Positions 36,301-44,030 of a stretch of DNA of 64,000 nucleotides are shown one piece after another (positions within the stretch are counted from its first letter, which is position 1; each line of letters opens with the position of its first letter). The notes below the pieces were generated by a model that had not been told where the DNA came from, made no database searches, and worked only from the letters and a program-made list of their open reading frames with translations. Location: the NCBI GenBank assembly GCA_900465665.1, contig UBJO01000049.1:62001-126000 (forward strand), read 5' to 3'. Both the position numbers and the translations under genes were made by a program. Source of the DNA: Hyphomicrobiales bacterium. Its GTDB lineage: Bacteria; Pseudomonadota; Alphaproteobacteria; Rhizobiales; Rhizobiaceae.

Positions 36301-36810
36301 GCCCCAGGAAGCCTTGAGCATGACAGGGTAGCCGATCTCGTCGGCCATCTTGGCGACGACAGCCATATCATCCGGCAGCGGATCGGTGGCCGGAACGACG
36401 GGAACGCCGACCGAGATCGCCAGATTGCGGGCCGCCACCTTGTTGCCGAGCTGGCGCATCGTATCGGCCTTCGGGCCGATGAAGATGATGCCGGCCTTGT
36501 TGCAGGCATCGACGAATTCGGGGCTCTCAGACAACAGGCCGTAACCCGGGTGGATCGCATCCGCTCCGGAGAGCTTGGCGACGCGGATCACTTCGTCGAT
36601 CGACAGATAGCTCTCGATCGGGCCGAGGTCGCGCGCAAGATGCGGGCCGCGGCCGACCTGGTAACTCTCGTCCGCCTTGAAGCGATGCAGCGCCAGTTTG
36701 TCTTCCTCAGCCCATATCGCGACCGTTTTTATCCCGAGCTCGTTGGCAGCGCGAAACACGCGGATGGCAATTTCGGAACGGTTGGCGACAAGGATCTTGG
36801 AAATGGGCAA
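33346..36810 (-). CDS. pyc: Pyruvate carboxylase
   Basis: ATP- and biotin-dependent carboxylation of pyruvate to oxaloacetate, the main anaplerotic route in rhizobia. About 1154 residues in one chain: biotin carboxylase (ILVANRSEIAIRVFRAANELGI, GGGGRGMR, FIEVNPRIQVEHTVTE), carboxyltransferase (MRDGHQSLLATRMRTYD, FHTHDTSGI metal site) and a C-terminal biotinyl domain with the biotin lysine in EAMKMET, about residue 1119. The start is TTG 36810 (LPISKILV) with GAGGAG six bases upstream; GTG 36825 is less likely. expR follows the known rhizobial order upstream. Confidence 0.96.
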   Translation of the reverse strand: MPISKILVANRSEIAIRVFRAANELGIKTVAIWAEEDKLALHRFKADESYQVGRGPHLARDLGPIESYLSIDEVIRVAKLSGADAIHPGYGLLSESPEFVDACNKAGIIFIGPKADTMRQLGNKVAARNLAISVGVPVVPATDPLPDDMAVVAKMADEIGYPVMLKASWGGGGRGMRAIRDPKDLAREVTEAKREAMAAFGKDEVYLEKLVERARHVESQILGDTHGNVVHLFERDCSIQRRNQKVVERAPAPYLSEAQRQELAAYSLKIAGATGYVGAGTVEYLMDADTGKFYFIEVNPRIQVEHTVTEVVTGIDIVKAQIHILDGFAIGTPESGVPAQADIKLNGHALQCRITTEDPEHNFIPDYGRITAYRSASGFGIRLDGGTSYSGAIITRYYDPLLVKVTAWAPSPSEAISRMDRALREFRIRGVATNLTFLEAIITHPKFKDNSYTTRFIDTTPELFQQVKRQDRATKLLTYLADVTVNGHPEAKDRPRPPADAAEPVVPYTNGTTIKDGTKQLLDTLGPKKFGEWMRNEKRVLMTDTTMRDGHQSLLATRMRTYDIARIAGTYAHALPNLLSLECWGGATFDVSMRFLTEDPWERLSQVREAAPNLLLQMLLRGANGVGYKNYPDNVVKYFVRQAAAGGIDLFRVFDCLNWVENMRVSMDAVAEENKLCEAAICYTGDILNSARPKYDLKYYTDLAVQLEKAGAHIIALKDMAGLLKPAAAKVLFKALREATSLPIHFHTHDTSGIAAATVLAAVDAGVDAVDAAMDALSGNTSQPCLGSIVEALRGSERDPGLDPEWIRRISFYWEAVRHQYAAFESDLKGPASEVYLHEMPGGQFTNLKEQARSLGLETRWHQVAQAYADANQMFGDIVKVTPSSKVVGDMALMMVSQDLSVADVVSADKEVSFPESVVSMLKGDLGQPPSGWPAALQKKALKGDAPYTVRPGSLLEDADLDAERKTIETKLEREVNDFEFASYLMYPKVFTDFALASDTYGPVSVLPTPAYFYGLGDGEELFADIEKGKTLVIVNQAMSGTDSQGMVTVFFELNGQPRRIKVPDRAHGATGAAARRKAEPGNAAHVGAPMPGVISRAFVSAGQTVSAGDVLVSIEAMKMETAIHAEKDGTIAEVLVKAGDQIDAKDLLVTYAG

Positions 36811-36929
36811 ATGCAGTCTCCTCACGGCATAAAAACGGGCAATGCTGCACCCGCGAAAGGAGTCTTAACCCGCTGTCACGGAAAGTTCAATTTCCCACGA
36901 CGACGCAAGATCGAATTTCTCTAAACTAG

Positions 36930-37673
36930 CTAGCTGATGAGCCCGTGGCGGAACGCAACAGCCACGGCGTGCTGGCGGTTCTTTGCCTTCAGCTTGTCCT
37001 GCAGGCCGTTCATGTACCAGTCGACCGTATGGTTGGAGATTTGCAACAGCTTGCCGATCTCGACCGACGTCAATCCTTCCGCGAGATACTGCAGGATTTC
37101 CATTTCGCGGCGCGTGAGCCGTGTGTCCGCACCCGACAGATCATCCGAAATAGAACCGTCTTCCCCGCGCAGTTCGAGAATGCGCCAGAACGCGCGTTTG
37201 GCTATCGCGTCGAAGAGGGTGATCTCGAGCGGAGACAAATCGACAGGCTTACCGCCAACGCGCAGATAGCCGAGCACGCCGCTTCGCCCATGGATCGGAA
37301 ACATGTAGCCATCTTTCAGGCCATAGCCCGAGGCGGCTGACATAACCTGTTCCATCCGTCGGTAGTGCGGATCGTTGCGAAACGCCGCGAGGCTGTCTTT
37401 CCAGCGAAACGGCTGTTGCGCGAAAGCGAGATAACGGATCGTGGGATCGTTCAGCATGTATTTCTTGCCGACATAAACCTGCGGCCAACCCTCGGGCCAC
37501 TCGCCGGCAAGCACGGCCGCGGTCAGATCTTCGCTGTGTTTCGGATACCGGAGCAATCCATGAAACTCGAAGCCATAAGACAGGACGACGTGCTTCAACT
37601 CATCGACCACCGCTTCCGGTTTCCGGCATTCTTCAAGAACGACAAGTAATTGAATTAATGAATGAATATTCAC
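36930..37673 (-). CDS. expR: LuxR-family quorum-sensing regulator, probable ExpR
   Basis: 247 residues. The N-terminal autoinducer-binding domain keeps signature residues (WPQVYVGKKYMLNDPTIRY with Trp, Tyr and Asp-Pro; PFRWKD). The C-terminal GerE helix-turn-helix reads LTRREMEILQYLAEGLTSVEIGKLLQISNHTVDWYMNGLQDKL. No luxI synthase gene lies in the window, so it is a solo LuxR. Its place between pyc and ndvA matches S. meliloti expR, which controls exopolysaccharide and motility genes in response to long-chain acyl-homoserine lactones. Confidence 0.88.
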   Translation of the reverse strand: MNIHSLIQLLVVLEECRKPEAVVDELKHVVLSYGFEFHGLLRYPKHSEDLTAAVLAGEWPEGWPQVYVGKKYMLNDPTIRYLAFAQQPFRWKDSLAAFRNDPHYRRMEQVMSAASGYGLKDGYMFPIHGRSGVLGYLRVGGKPVDLSPLEITLFDAIAKRAFWRILELRGEDGSISDDLSGADTRLTRREMEILQYLAEGLTSVEIGKLLQISNHTVDWYMNGLQDKLKAKNRQHAVAVAFRHGLIS

Positions 37674-37999
37674 TAAAATGCCCCCATCCCATCACAGGCT
37701 TTCAAGTGAAGCCGCTGCGACAGGATTGCCCCGATAGCGAACGGTTATCGATGCAATGAAATTAGAGTTCAGAATATCGTTTATGGTTGTGCCAGTTTGA
37801 CGCGACAACGCAAGGGTTAAATGTCGGGCCTTTTTATTTCACTAAGAAATTTTATCACATCTGGCACCCGCTCATGAAAACGAGCGCCGGCACGACGGCG
37901 AAACTCCAACAATGAATGCCTTGTTAATCGCCAGTTCAGATAGGTTTTTGTAGCATCGCAACATCCGCTATTTCGCAGATGCACAAAGAGGAATTCGCC
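37674..37999. other. Intergenic region between expR and ndvA
   Basis: 326 bp separating two divergent genes, hence holding both promoters. It is AT-richer than its surroundings (37780-37860 and 37930-37980). I see no clear palindrome; the stretch after the expR start has repeated TTAATGAATGAATATTCAC-like AT motifs. No small gene with a ribosome site is evident. Confidence 0.4.
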
Positions 38000-39763
38000 G
38001 TGTCGCTTTTCAAGGTCTATGCAAGAGCTTTGCGCTATCTTGGCGCCTATAAGTTCCGCGTATCCCTGGTCGTTATCGCGAACATCGTGCTCGCAGCGAT
38101 CACCATCGCCGAGCCGATCCTTTTCGGCCGCATTATAGATGCAATTTCCGGTAAAGGCGAGGTCAAGCCGATCTTGTTCATGTGGGCCGGTTTCGCCGTC
38201 TTCAACACGATCGCCTTCGTCCTGGTCGCCCGCGAGGCTGACCGGCTGGCGCATGGCCGTCGCGCGACGCTTCTGACGGAAGCTTTCGGCCGCATCATCT
38301 CCATGCCGCTCTCCTGGCATCATCAGCGTGGCACGTCCAATGCCCTGCATACGCTGCTGCGCGCCTGTGAGACCCTGTTCGGCCTCTGGCTCGAATTCAT
38401 GCGCAATCACCTTGCGACCGCCGTTGCCATCGCCATCCTCATTCCGACGGCGATCTCGATGGACGTCCGTCTGTCCGGCGTGCTTGTCGTGCTCGGTATC
38501 GCCTATTGGCTGATCGGTCGTCTCGTCATGAGCCGCACGAAGGATGGCCAGGCTTCGGTCGAAAACCACTACCACACGGTTTTCTCGCACGTCAGCGACT
38601 CGATCAGCAACGTCTCGGTGCTGCACAGCTACAACCGTATCGAAGCAGAAACCAAGGCTCTGAAGTCCTTTACCGAACGCCTGCTGCAGGCCCAGTACCC
38701 GGTTCTTGACTGGTGGGCGCTGGCCGGCGCGATGAACCGCATGGCTTCGACCATCGCCATGATGATCATTCTCGTCATTGGCACCGTCATGGTCCAGGCC
38801 GGCGAGCTGCGCATCGGTGACGTCATTGCCTTCATCGGCTTTGCTAACCTCCTGATCTCGCGTCTCGACCAGATGCGCCAGTTCGCATCTCAGATTTTCG
38901 AGGCCCGTTCCAAGCTCGAGGACTTCTATGCTCTCGAAGACTCGGTCCGCGACCGCGAAGAGCCTGCCGGCAACGCCGACATCACCGACGTGAAGGGCGA
39001 AGTCGAGTTCCGCAACGTGTCGTTCCGCTTCGGCAACACGGCACAGGGCCTGCACAACGTGTCCTTCACCGCCAAGGCTGGCCAGACGGTTGCGATCGTC
39101 GGCCCGACCGGCTCGGGCAAGACCACGATGATCAACCTGCTGCAGCGCGTCTATGACCCCGACAGCGGCCAGATCCTCGTCGACGGCCACGATACGACGA
39201 AGGTCACCCGCAAGTCGCTGCGTCGCTATATCGCCACCGTGTTCCAGGACGCAGGCCTGCTCAACCGCTCGATCAGCGATAACATTCGCCTCGGCCGGGA
39301 GAACGCTTCGGATGAAGATATGCGCCGTGCGGCTGAAGCTGCCGCCGCCGCCGACTTCATCGAGACCCGCGAAGACCAGTACGACACCCATGTCGGCGAA
39401 CGCGGCAACAGGCTTTCGGGTGGCGAGCGCCAGCGTGTGGCCATCGCCCGCGCCATCCTCAAGGATGCGCCGATCCTGGTGCTGGACGAGGCGACGAGCG
39501 CGCTCGACGTCGAAACGGAGAACCGCGTGAAGGCTGCGATCGACAATCTTCGTCAGAACCGCACCACCTTCATCATCGCCCACCGTCTGTCGACGGTTCG
39601 CGAAGCCGACAAGGTTCTCTTCCTCGACAACGGCCGCGTCGTTGAAGAGGGCAGCTTCGACGAACTCAGCCAGAGCAACGGCCGCTTTGCCGCACTGCTC
39701 CGCGCCAGCGGTATCCTGACGGACGAGGAAGTCCGCAAGGCACACACGACCGAAGCCGCCTAA
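38000..39763 (+). CDS. ndvA: Cyclic beta-1,2-glucan exporter, ABC ATPase/permease
   Basis: Inner-membrane exporter moving cyclic beta-1,2-glucan to the periplasm, needed in rhizobia for osmoadaptation and plant infection (NdvA/ChvA). 587 residues: a six-helix exporter domain (AEPILFGRIIDAIS, SWHHQRGTSNALHTLLRACETLF, typical of NdvA), then the ATPase with Walker A GPTGSGKTT near residue 367, LSGGERQR, ILVLDEATSALD and IIAHRLSTV. The start is GTG 38000 (SLFKVYARALRYL) with AGAGGA seven bases upstream. A strong terminator follows. Confidence 0.95.
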   Translation: MSLFKVYARALRYLGAYKFRVSLVVIANIVLAAITIAEPILFGRIIDAISGKGEVKPILFMWAGFAVFNTIAFVLVAREADRLAHGRRATLLTEAFGRIISMPLSWHHQRGTSNALHTLLRACETLFGLWLEFMRNHLATAVAIAILIPTAISMDVRLSGVLVVLGIAYWLIGRLVMSRTKDGQASVENHYHTVFSHVSDSISNVSVLHSYNRIEAETKALKSFTERLLQAQYPVLDWWALAGAMNRMASTIAMMIILVIGTVMVQAGELRIGDVIAFIGFANLLISRLDQMRQFASQIFEARSKLEDFYALEDSVRDREEPAGNADITDVKGEVEFRNVSFRFGNTAQGLHNVSFTAKAGQTVAIVGPTGSGKTTMINLLQRVYDPDSGQILVDGHDTTKVTRKSLRRYIATVFQDAGLLNRSISDNIRLGRENASDEDMRRAAEAAAAADFIETREDQYDTHVGERGNRLSGGERQRVAIARAILKDAPILVLDEATSALDVETENRVKAAIDNLRQNRTTFIIAHRLSTVREADKVLFLDNGRVVEEGSFDELSQSNGRFAALLRASGILTDEEVRKAHTTEAA

Positions 39764-39789
39764 GACAGGCGATTCACAAAAATGATCGA

Positions 39790-39819
39790 AGCCGGATGGT
39801 TCTGCCATCCGGCTTTTTT
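39790..39819 (+). terminator. Rho-independent terminator after ndvA
   Basis: AGCCGGATGG/CCATCCGGCT (39790-39799 with 39805-39814), five-base loop, then TTTTTC. Confidence 0.9.
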
Positions 39820-39875
39820 CTTACCTGACAGGCCCGCACGTCTAGATAATCCGGAACTTGAGCCGGGAGCCCCGT

Positions 39876-40229
39876 ATGCAGGTCAAACGAATTGTCGCCA
39901 ATATCGCGACCATCGATCAGAAGGCCGCCAGGTCTTTCTATCAGGACATCCTCGGGCTTGAGCTGCTGATGGATCACGGCTGGATAGCAACCTATGGCTC
40001 CGACCAGCAAATGGCGGTTCAGGTGAGCGTTGCCAGCGAAGGCGGCTCCGGAACACCCGTGCCGGGCCTGTCGATCGAAGTCGATGACGTCGATGAGGCA
40101 TTTTCAGCCATGAGCGCCGCCGGTTTCGAAATCACCTATGGGCCGGCCGATGAGCCCTGGGGTGTACGACGCTTCTATGTCCGGGATCCCTTTGGCACCC
40201 TCGTGAACATCGTCTCGCATACAGGCTAA
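39876..40229 (+). CDS. VOC-superfamily (glyoxalase/bleomycin-resistance type) protein
   Basis: 117 residues with one pair of beta-alpha-beta-beta-beta units: VANIATIDQKAARSFYQDILGLEL, then GLSIEVDDVDEAFSAMSAAG and the ending GVRRFYVRDPFGTLVNIV with a metal-ligand-type DP-G segment. The function cannot be read; relatives are isomerases, dioxygenases or antibiotic-binding proteins. It stands alone between the ndvA terminator and the MHS transporter. Confidence 0.85.
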   Translation: MQVKRIVANIATIDQKAARSFYQDILGLELLMDHGWIATYGSDQQMAVQVSVASEGGSGTPVPGLSIEVDDVDEAFSAMSAAGFEITYGPADEPWGVRRFYVRDPFGTLVNIVSHTG

Positions 40230-40399
40230 ACTAGAGGCCTGCGCAAGGGGCGTTAGACTAAAGTCATAATCCCAAAGCCGCTCTCCGTAAGTGTGGTGTT
40301 TTCTGGCACACTTTCCTCGGGCGAACCGCGACCAGGGGTATGCTTTGAGGAGAGTATGGTCGCGCGCCGCATTTCACATCATTCTGTGGAGGACAGAAC

Positions 40400-42286
40400 A
40401 TGGCAAATGTCGCAAGCGTCGGGGGCGCGAAAGCTGGACCGATGACATCGGAGGAGAAGAAGGTCATCTTCGCCTCCTCGCTTGGCACCGTATTCGAATG
40501 GTACGACTTCTATCTCTACGGCTCGCTCGCCACTTATATCGGCGCGACCTATTTCACCCAATATCCAGAAGCCACCCGCAACATCTTCACGCTGCTGGCC
40601 TTTGCCGCCGGCTTCCTGGTGCGTCCGTTCGGCGCGCTGGTCTTCGGCCGCCTCGGCGATCTCGTCGGCCGTAAATACACCTTCCTGGTGACGATCCTGA
40701 TCATGGGTCTCTCGACCTTCCTGGTCGGTATCCTTCCCGGTGCCGCCACCATCGGCATCGCCGCTCCGATCATCCTGATCGCGCTTCGCCTGTTGCAGGG
40801 CCTGGCGCTCGGCGGTGAATATGGCGGAGCCGCCACCTATGTGGCCGAGCACGCACCGAACGGACGTCGCGGCTACTTCACCTCATGGATCCAGACCACG
40901 GCCACACTCGGCCTCTTCCTGTCGCTGATCGTCATCGTCGGCGTCCAGTTCATCATGGGCAAGGAAGCCTTCGCCGCCTGGGGCTGGCGCATCCCATTCC
41001 TGGTCTCCGTCATCCTTCTCGGAGTCTCCGTCTGGATCCGCGTGCGGATGCACGAATCCCCCGCCTTCCAGAAAATGAAGGCGGAAGGCAAGGGCTCCAA
41101 GGCGCCACTGACGGAAGCGTTCGGTCAGTGGAAGAACGCCAAGATCGCCCTCATCGCCCTGCTCGGCGCCACCATGGGCCAGGCGGTCGTCTGGTACGGT
41201 GGACAGTTCTACTCGCTGTTTTTCCTGCAGAACGTTCTCAAGGTCGACCTGCAGGCAGCCAACATCATGGTCGCCGTCGCCCTCATCCTTGCCACACCAT
41301 TCTTCGTCATCTTCGGCGGCCTGTCGGACAGGATCGGCCGCAAGCCGATCATCATGGCTGGCCTCCTGATCGCCGCCGTCACCTACAATCCGCTGTTCAA
41401 GGCCCTGACTTGGACCGCCAACCCGGCACTCGCCGAAGCGCAGGCCTCGGTCCGCGCGACGGTCACAGCCGATCCGGCCGACTGCAAGTTCCAGTTCAAC
41501 CCGACCGGCACATCCAAGTTCACCAGCTCCTGCGACGTGGCGACAGCCTTCCTGACCAAGAACTCGGTGCCATATGATGTCGTCCCCGGCCCCGCCGGCC
41601 AGCCGGCGACGGTAAAGATCGGCGATGAAACCATCACCAGCTTCGACGCCGTCGCAGCCGGCGACAAGGCCAAGGGCCTGACGGCGGCATTCGAGAAAAG
41701 CGTCAACATCGCGCTCCACGACGGTGGCTACCCGCTGAACCGCGGCGCCATCAAGGTACCAGACGCGAAGCTCGATGCCTTCATCGCCGCCAATCCCGAG
41801 CTTGCCCTGAATGCCGATGCGATCCGAGCAGGAACCAAGGAGACGATGCCGGCCGACAAGCTGATGGCGGCCAAGCTGCTGACGGCGGATGAAGCCAACG
41901 GCGTCACCGACATGGCGGTCTACAACGTCGCCGGCGGCGGAACCTTCGCCATGGCGGCGGATCCCGCTCGCGTCAACTGGATCGGCACGATCGCCATCCT
42001 GTTCGTGCTGGTTCTCTATGTGACGATGGTCTACGGCCCGATCGCCGCACTTCTGGTCGAGCTCTTCCCGACCCGCATCCGCTACACCGGCATGTCGCTG
42101 CCCTATCACATCGGCAACGGCTGGTTCGGCGGCCTGCTGCCGGCAACGGCCTTCGCGATGAGTGCGGCCACCGGCGACATCTACTTCGGCCTCTGGTACC
42201 CGATCATCTTCGCGGCGATCACGCTTGTGATCGGCCTGATTTTCCTGCCGGAAACCAAGAACCGCGATATCCACGCAATGGATTGA
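40400..42286 (+). CDS. MHS-family MFS transporter with large inserted domain
   Basis: Metabolite:H+ symporter of the ProP/ShiA group, 628 residues against about 430-550 for common members. The N half is classic (GTVFEWYDFYLYGSLA, RPFGALVFGRLGDLVGRKYTF, GLALGGEYGGAATYVAEHAPNGRRG). Between the helix ending near residue 335 and that beginning near 530 lies an insert of about 190 polar residues with two cysteines (DCKFQF, SSCDVA). The helices resume at WIGTIAILFVLVLYVT and end in FLPETKNRDIHAMD. GGAGG precedes the ATG. Its 3' end overlaps the convergent PAP2 gene by 68 bp. Confidence 0.9.
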   Translation: MANVASVGGAKAGPMTSEEKKVIFASSLGTVFEWYDFYLYGSLATYIGATYFTQYPEATRNIFTLLAFAAGFLVRPFGALVFGRLGDLVGRKYTFLVTILIMGLSTFLVGILPGAATIGIAAPIILIALRLLQGLALGGEYGGAATYVAEHAPNGRRGYFTSWIQTTATLGLFLSLIVIVGVQFIMGKEAFAAWGWRIPFLVSVILLGVSVWIRVRMHESPAFQKMKAEGKGSKAPLTEAFGQWKNAKIALIALLGATMGQAVVWYGGQFYSLFFLQNVLKVDLQAANIMVAVALILATPFFVIFGGLSDRIGRKPIIMAGLLIAAVTYNPLFKALTWTANPALAEAQASVRATVTADPADCKFQFNPTGTSKFTSSCDVATAFLTKNSVPYDVVPGPAGQPATVKIGDETITSFDAVAAGDKAKGLTAAFEKSVNIALHDGGYPLNRGAIKVPDAKLDAFIAANPELALNADAIRAGTKETMPADKLMAAKLLTADEANGVTDMAVYNVAGGGTFAMAADPARVNWIGTIAILFVLVLYVTMVYGPIAALLVELFPTRIRYTGMSLPYHIGNGWFGGLLPATAFAMSAATGDIYFGLWYPIIFAAITLVIGLIFLPETKNRDIHAMD

Positions 42287-43067
42287 TCATCCCCGAGACG
42301 ACAGACCACGCCCGGCGCTCCAAAGGCGCCGGGTTTTCTATGGCCGGAAACAGCCGCTTGGGCTCCGGCCAGCCGCCGGCACCGGGGCGAAACAGCAGAT
42401 TATGGCGCGCATAGACAATGGCGATCATCATCGAGAACCAGCCGCCAAGCGCCAGGCCTGCGATAACGTCGCTCGGATAGTGCGCCCCCACCATCACCCG
42501 CGTCATGCCGAACCACAGCGCACAAGCGATGAACGCAATGCGATAGCGCGGAAAGAGCAGCGCGAAGGCGGCGAAGAAGGCGCCGATCGTCGTCGCGTGC
42601 CCGGATGGGAAGCTCTCGAAGGAATGGCCGGAGAAGGACGAAAACGAGAAGATGCCGTAGTCCTGGAAATGCTCCGGTCGCGCCCGTCCGATCAGCCGCT
42701 TCAGGAGATTGGCGACCAACCCCGACACCGCGATCGAGGTCAGGAGATAGCAGCCGATCCAGCTGATCCTGAGCGCCTGCAGGCGGTGGCGAATGCTTGT
42801 CGCCGTCCGCGACGACGCCCAGCCTTGAAACAGAAGAAACGCACTGACGATGATGATCCAGTCGGACTTGCCGAAATCGGTCAGCATCAGCCCGATCCTG
42901 CGAATAGCGGGCGGAACGTGATCGCCCCCAACAGGACCATCGAACAACAGAAGCGAGAGGATCACGGCGTTGACCGTGACGAACAGACAGGATTGCCAAC
43001 GCAGATGCGGCATACCGTGATTGCAACGAAGCCTGCGTTTCTCAAGGGACGAGAGGAAGGATTTCAT
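42219..43067 (-). CDS. PAP2-family phosphatase
   Basis: Membrane phosphatase of the type 2 phosphatidic-acid family, 282 residues, about six helices. Active-site motifs are KRLIGRARP, PSGHATT and TRVMVGAHYPSDV, placed as in the lipid-phosphatase signature (KxxxxxxRP, PSGH, SRxxxxxHxxxD), with Thr for the usual Ser. It could act on undecaprenyl diphosphate or lipid A. A second PAP2 gene stands just upstream. Its last 68 bp are antisense to the end of the MHS gene and contain that gene's terminator. A start at 43013 (MPHLRWQS) is also possible. Confidence 0.87.
   Translation of the reverse strand: MKSFLSSLEKRRLRCNHGMPHLRWQSCLFVTVNAVILSLLLFDGPVGGDHVPPAIRRIGLMLTDFGKSDWIIIVSAFLLFQGWASSRTATSIRHRLQALRISWIGCYLLTSIAVSGLVANLLKRLIGRARPEHFQDYGIFSFSSFSGHSFESFPSGHATTIGAFFAAFALLFPRYRIAFIACALWFGMTRVMVGAHYPSDVIAGLALGGWFSMMIAIVYARHNLLFRPGAGGWPEPKRLFPAIENPAPLERRAWSVVSGMINPLRGYRGSWFPAGKSGRSQA
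42311..42338 (+). terminator. Terminator of the MHS gene inside the antisense PAP2 gene
   Basis: CCCGGCGC/GCGCCGGG (42311-42318 with 42326-42333) followed by TTTTCT, 25 bp after the MHS stop and within the 3' coding part of the opposite gene. Confidence 0.75.
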
Positions 43068-43149
43068 GTCTGTCGGCTGTCCGGGTCAGGGGTTGTCGAT
43101 CAACAGCCAAGACCTAGCAGAAGCAGAATACAGATTTTTTACGACCGTT

Positions 43150-43911
43150 CTAAAGCAGGCGGCTAAGCCGCGGTATCGGCCATCCGCCATCGCGCCCGAT
43201 CGAGAACGCCAGCCCGAAACGCGCAAACAGCACCGATGTGGCAAAGGCGATCCACGCACCAAGCGCCAGCCCGGCCGTAACGTCGCTTGGATAGTGCACG
43301 CCGATGATGATGCGCGTTGCGCCAAGCCATAGGCCGATCCCAATGAAGCCCAGGCGAAATCGTGGGAAGAGCAGCGCCAGCGCGACGAACAGCGCGCCGA
43401 TATTGGCCGAGTGCCCGGAGGGAAAGCTCTGATGCAGGAAATCCATGTTGAATGGCGCGAAGCTGAATATGCCCTCCTGATCGTAGATCAGTGGTCGGGC
43501 GCGGCCGATCGCGAACTTCAGGAAGTTGGCGATGATGGCGGTGAACAGCACGGAAAGCGCGACATAGGCGGTCATCTGCCCGAAATAGATCATCCGGAAC
43601 CGCTCGCGCACCTTCCACAGGCGCCGGCGGACCAGATAGGCAACAGCAAGAATGGTAGCGAGACCAGCGAGGATCCAAGCAAGCCTGCCGATGTCGGTGA
43701 CGTCGCCCGCGATCGATATCAACGGCGCCGCCAAGTCCTTGGCGGCCAGGCCGAGCGGCCGGTCGAACACGAAAAAAGCGATGGCCACGGCGTTGATCGC
43801 GGAAAAGACAAACCCCTTCCAGGGAACCCGGCGATGGATCGTGCGGCGCGCCTGATAACGCTTTTTCAGATAGCCGCAGAAACCTGGCCCGCGATCGACA
43901 CTCTCGCTCAT
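43150..43911 (-). CDS. PAP2-family phosphatase, second copy
   Basis: 253 residues, related to the neighbouring PAP2 gene. Motifs are KFAIGRARP, PSGHSAN and TRIIIGVHYPSDV, with similar helix spacing. A basic N terminus (YLKKRYQARRTIHRR) precedes the first helix. The two copies are 82 bp apart on the same strand, so they likely arose by tandem duplication and then diverged (their C-terminal tails differ). Lipid A, PgpB-type or undecaprenyl-diphosphate phosphatase activity are all possible. Confidence 0.87.
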   Translation of the reverse strand: MSESVDRGPGFCGYLKKRYQARRTIHRRVPWKGFVFSAINAVAIAFFVFDRPLGLAAKDLAAPLISIAGDVTDIGRLAWILAGLATILAVAYLVRRRLWKVRERFRMIYFGQMTAYVALSVLFTAIIANFLKFAIGRARPLIYDQEGIFSFAPFNMDFLHQSFPSGHSANIGALFVALALLFPRFRLGFIGIGLWLGATRIIIGVHYPSDVTAGLALGAWIAFATSVLFARFGLAFSIGRDGGWPIPRLSRLL

Positions 43912-43977
43912 TCCACTCCCGCTCTTTTCTCAATAGAGAAGGGAGATAGGGGCCGCGATAGCTCCCTTCAATGCAAA

Positions 43978-44007
43978 GGCCCTCCGCATCGTGAGATGCG
44001 AAGGGCC
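43978..44007 (-). terminator. Terminator after leuB
   Basis: Minus strand: GGCCCTTCGCATC/GATGCGGAGGGCC forms a 13-bp stem with one G-T pair and a four-base loop (44007-43995 with 43990-43978), then TTTGCATT. Confidence 0.7.
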
Positions 44008-44014
44008 TGAAACG

Positions 44015-44030
44015 TGTTTCACGTGAAATA
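44015..44030. promoter_or_regulatory. parS-like centromere site at the leuB 3' end
   Basis: TGTTTCACGTGAAATA matches the ParB-binding parS consensus TGTTTCACGTGAAACA at 15 of 16 positions. It starts right after the leuB stop and is flanked by GCCTGA (44005-44010) and TCAGGC (44031-44036), so a local hairpin is an alternative reading. Confidence 0.6.

Noticed and set aside
35092..36924. 610-codon open frame opposite pyc
   Set aside because: Shadow of the pyruvate carboxylase gene; no ribosome site or domain.
37817..39808. 663-codon open frame opposite ndvA
   Set aside because: Shadow of the exporter gene; it would also read through the ndvA terminator.
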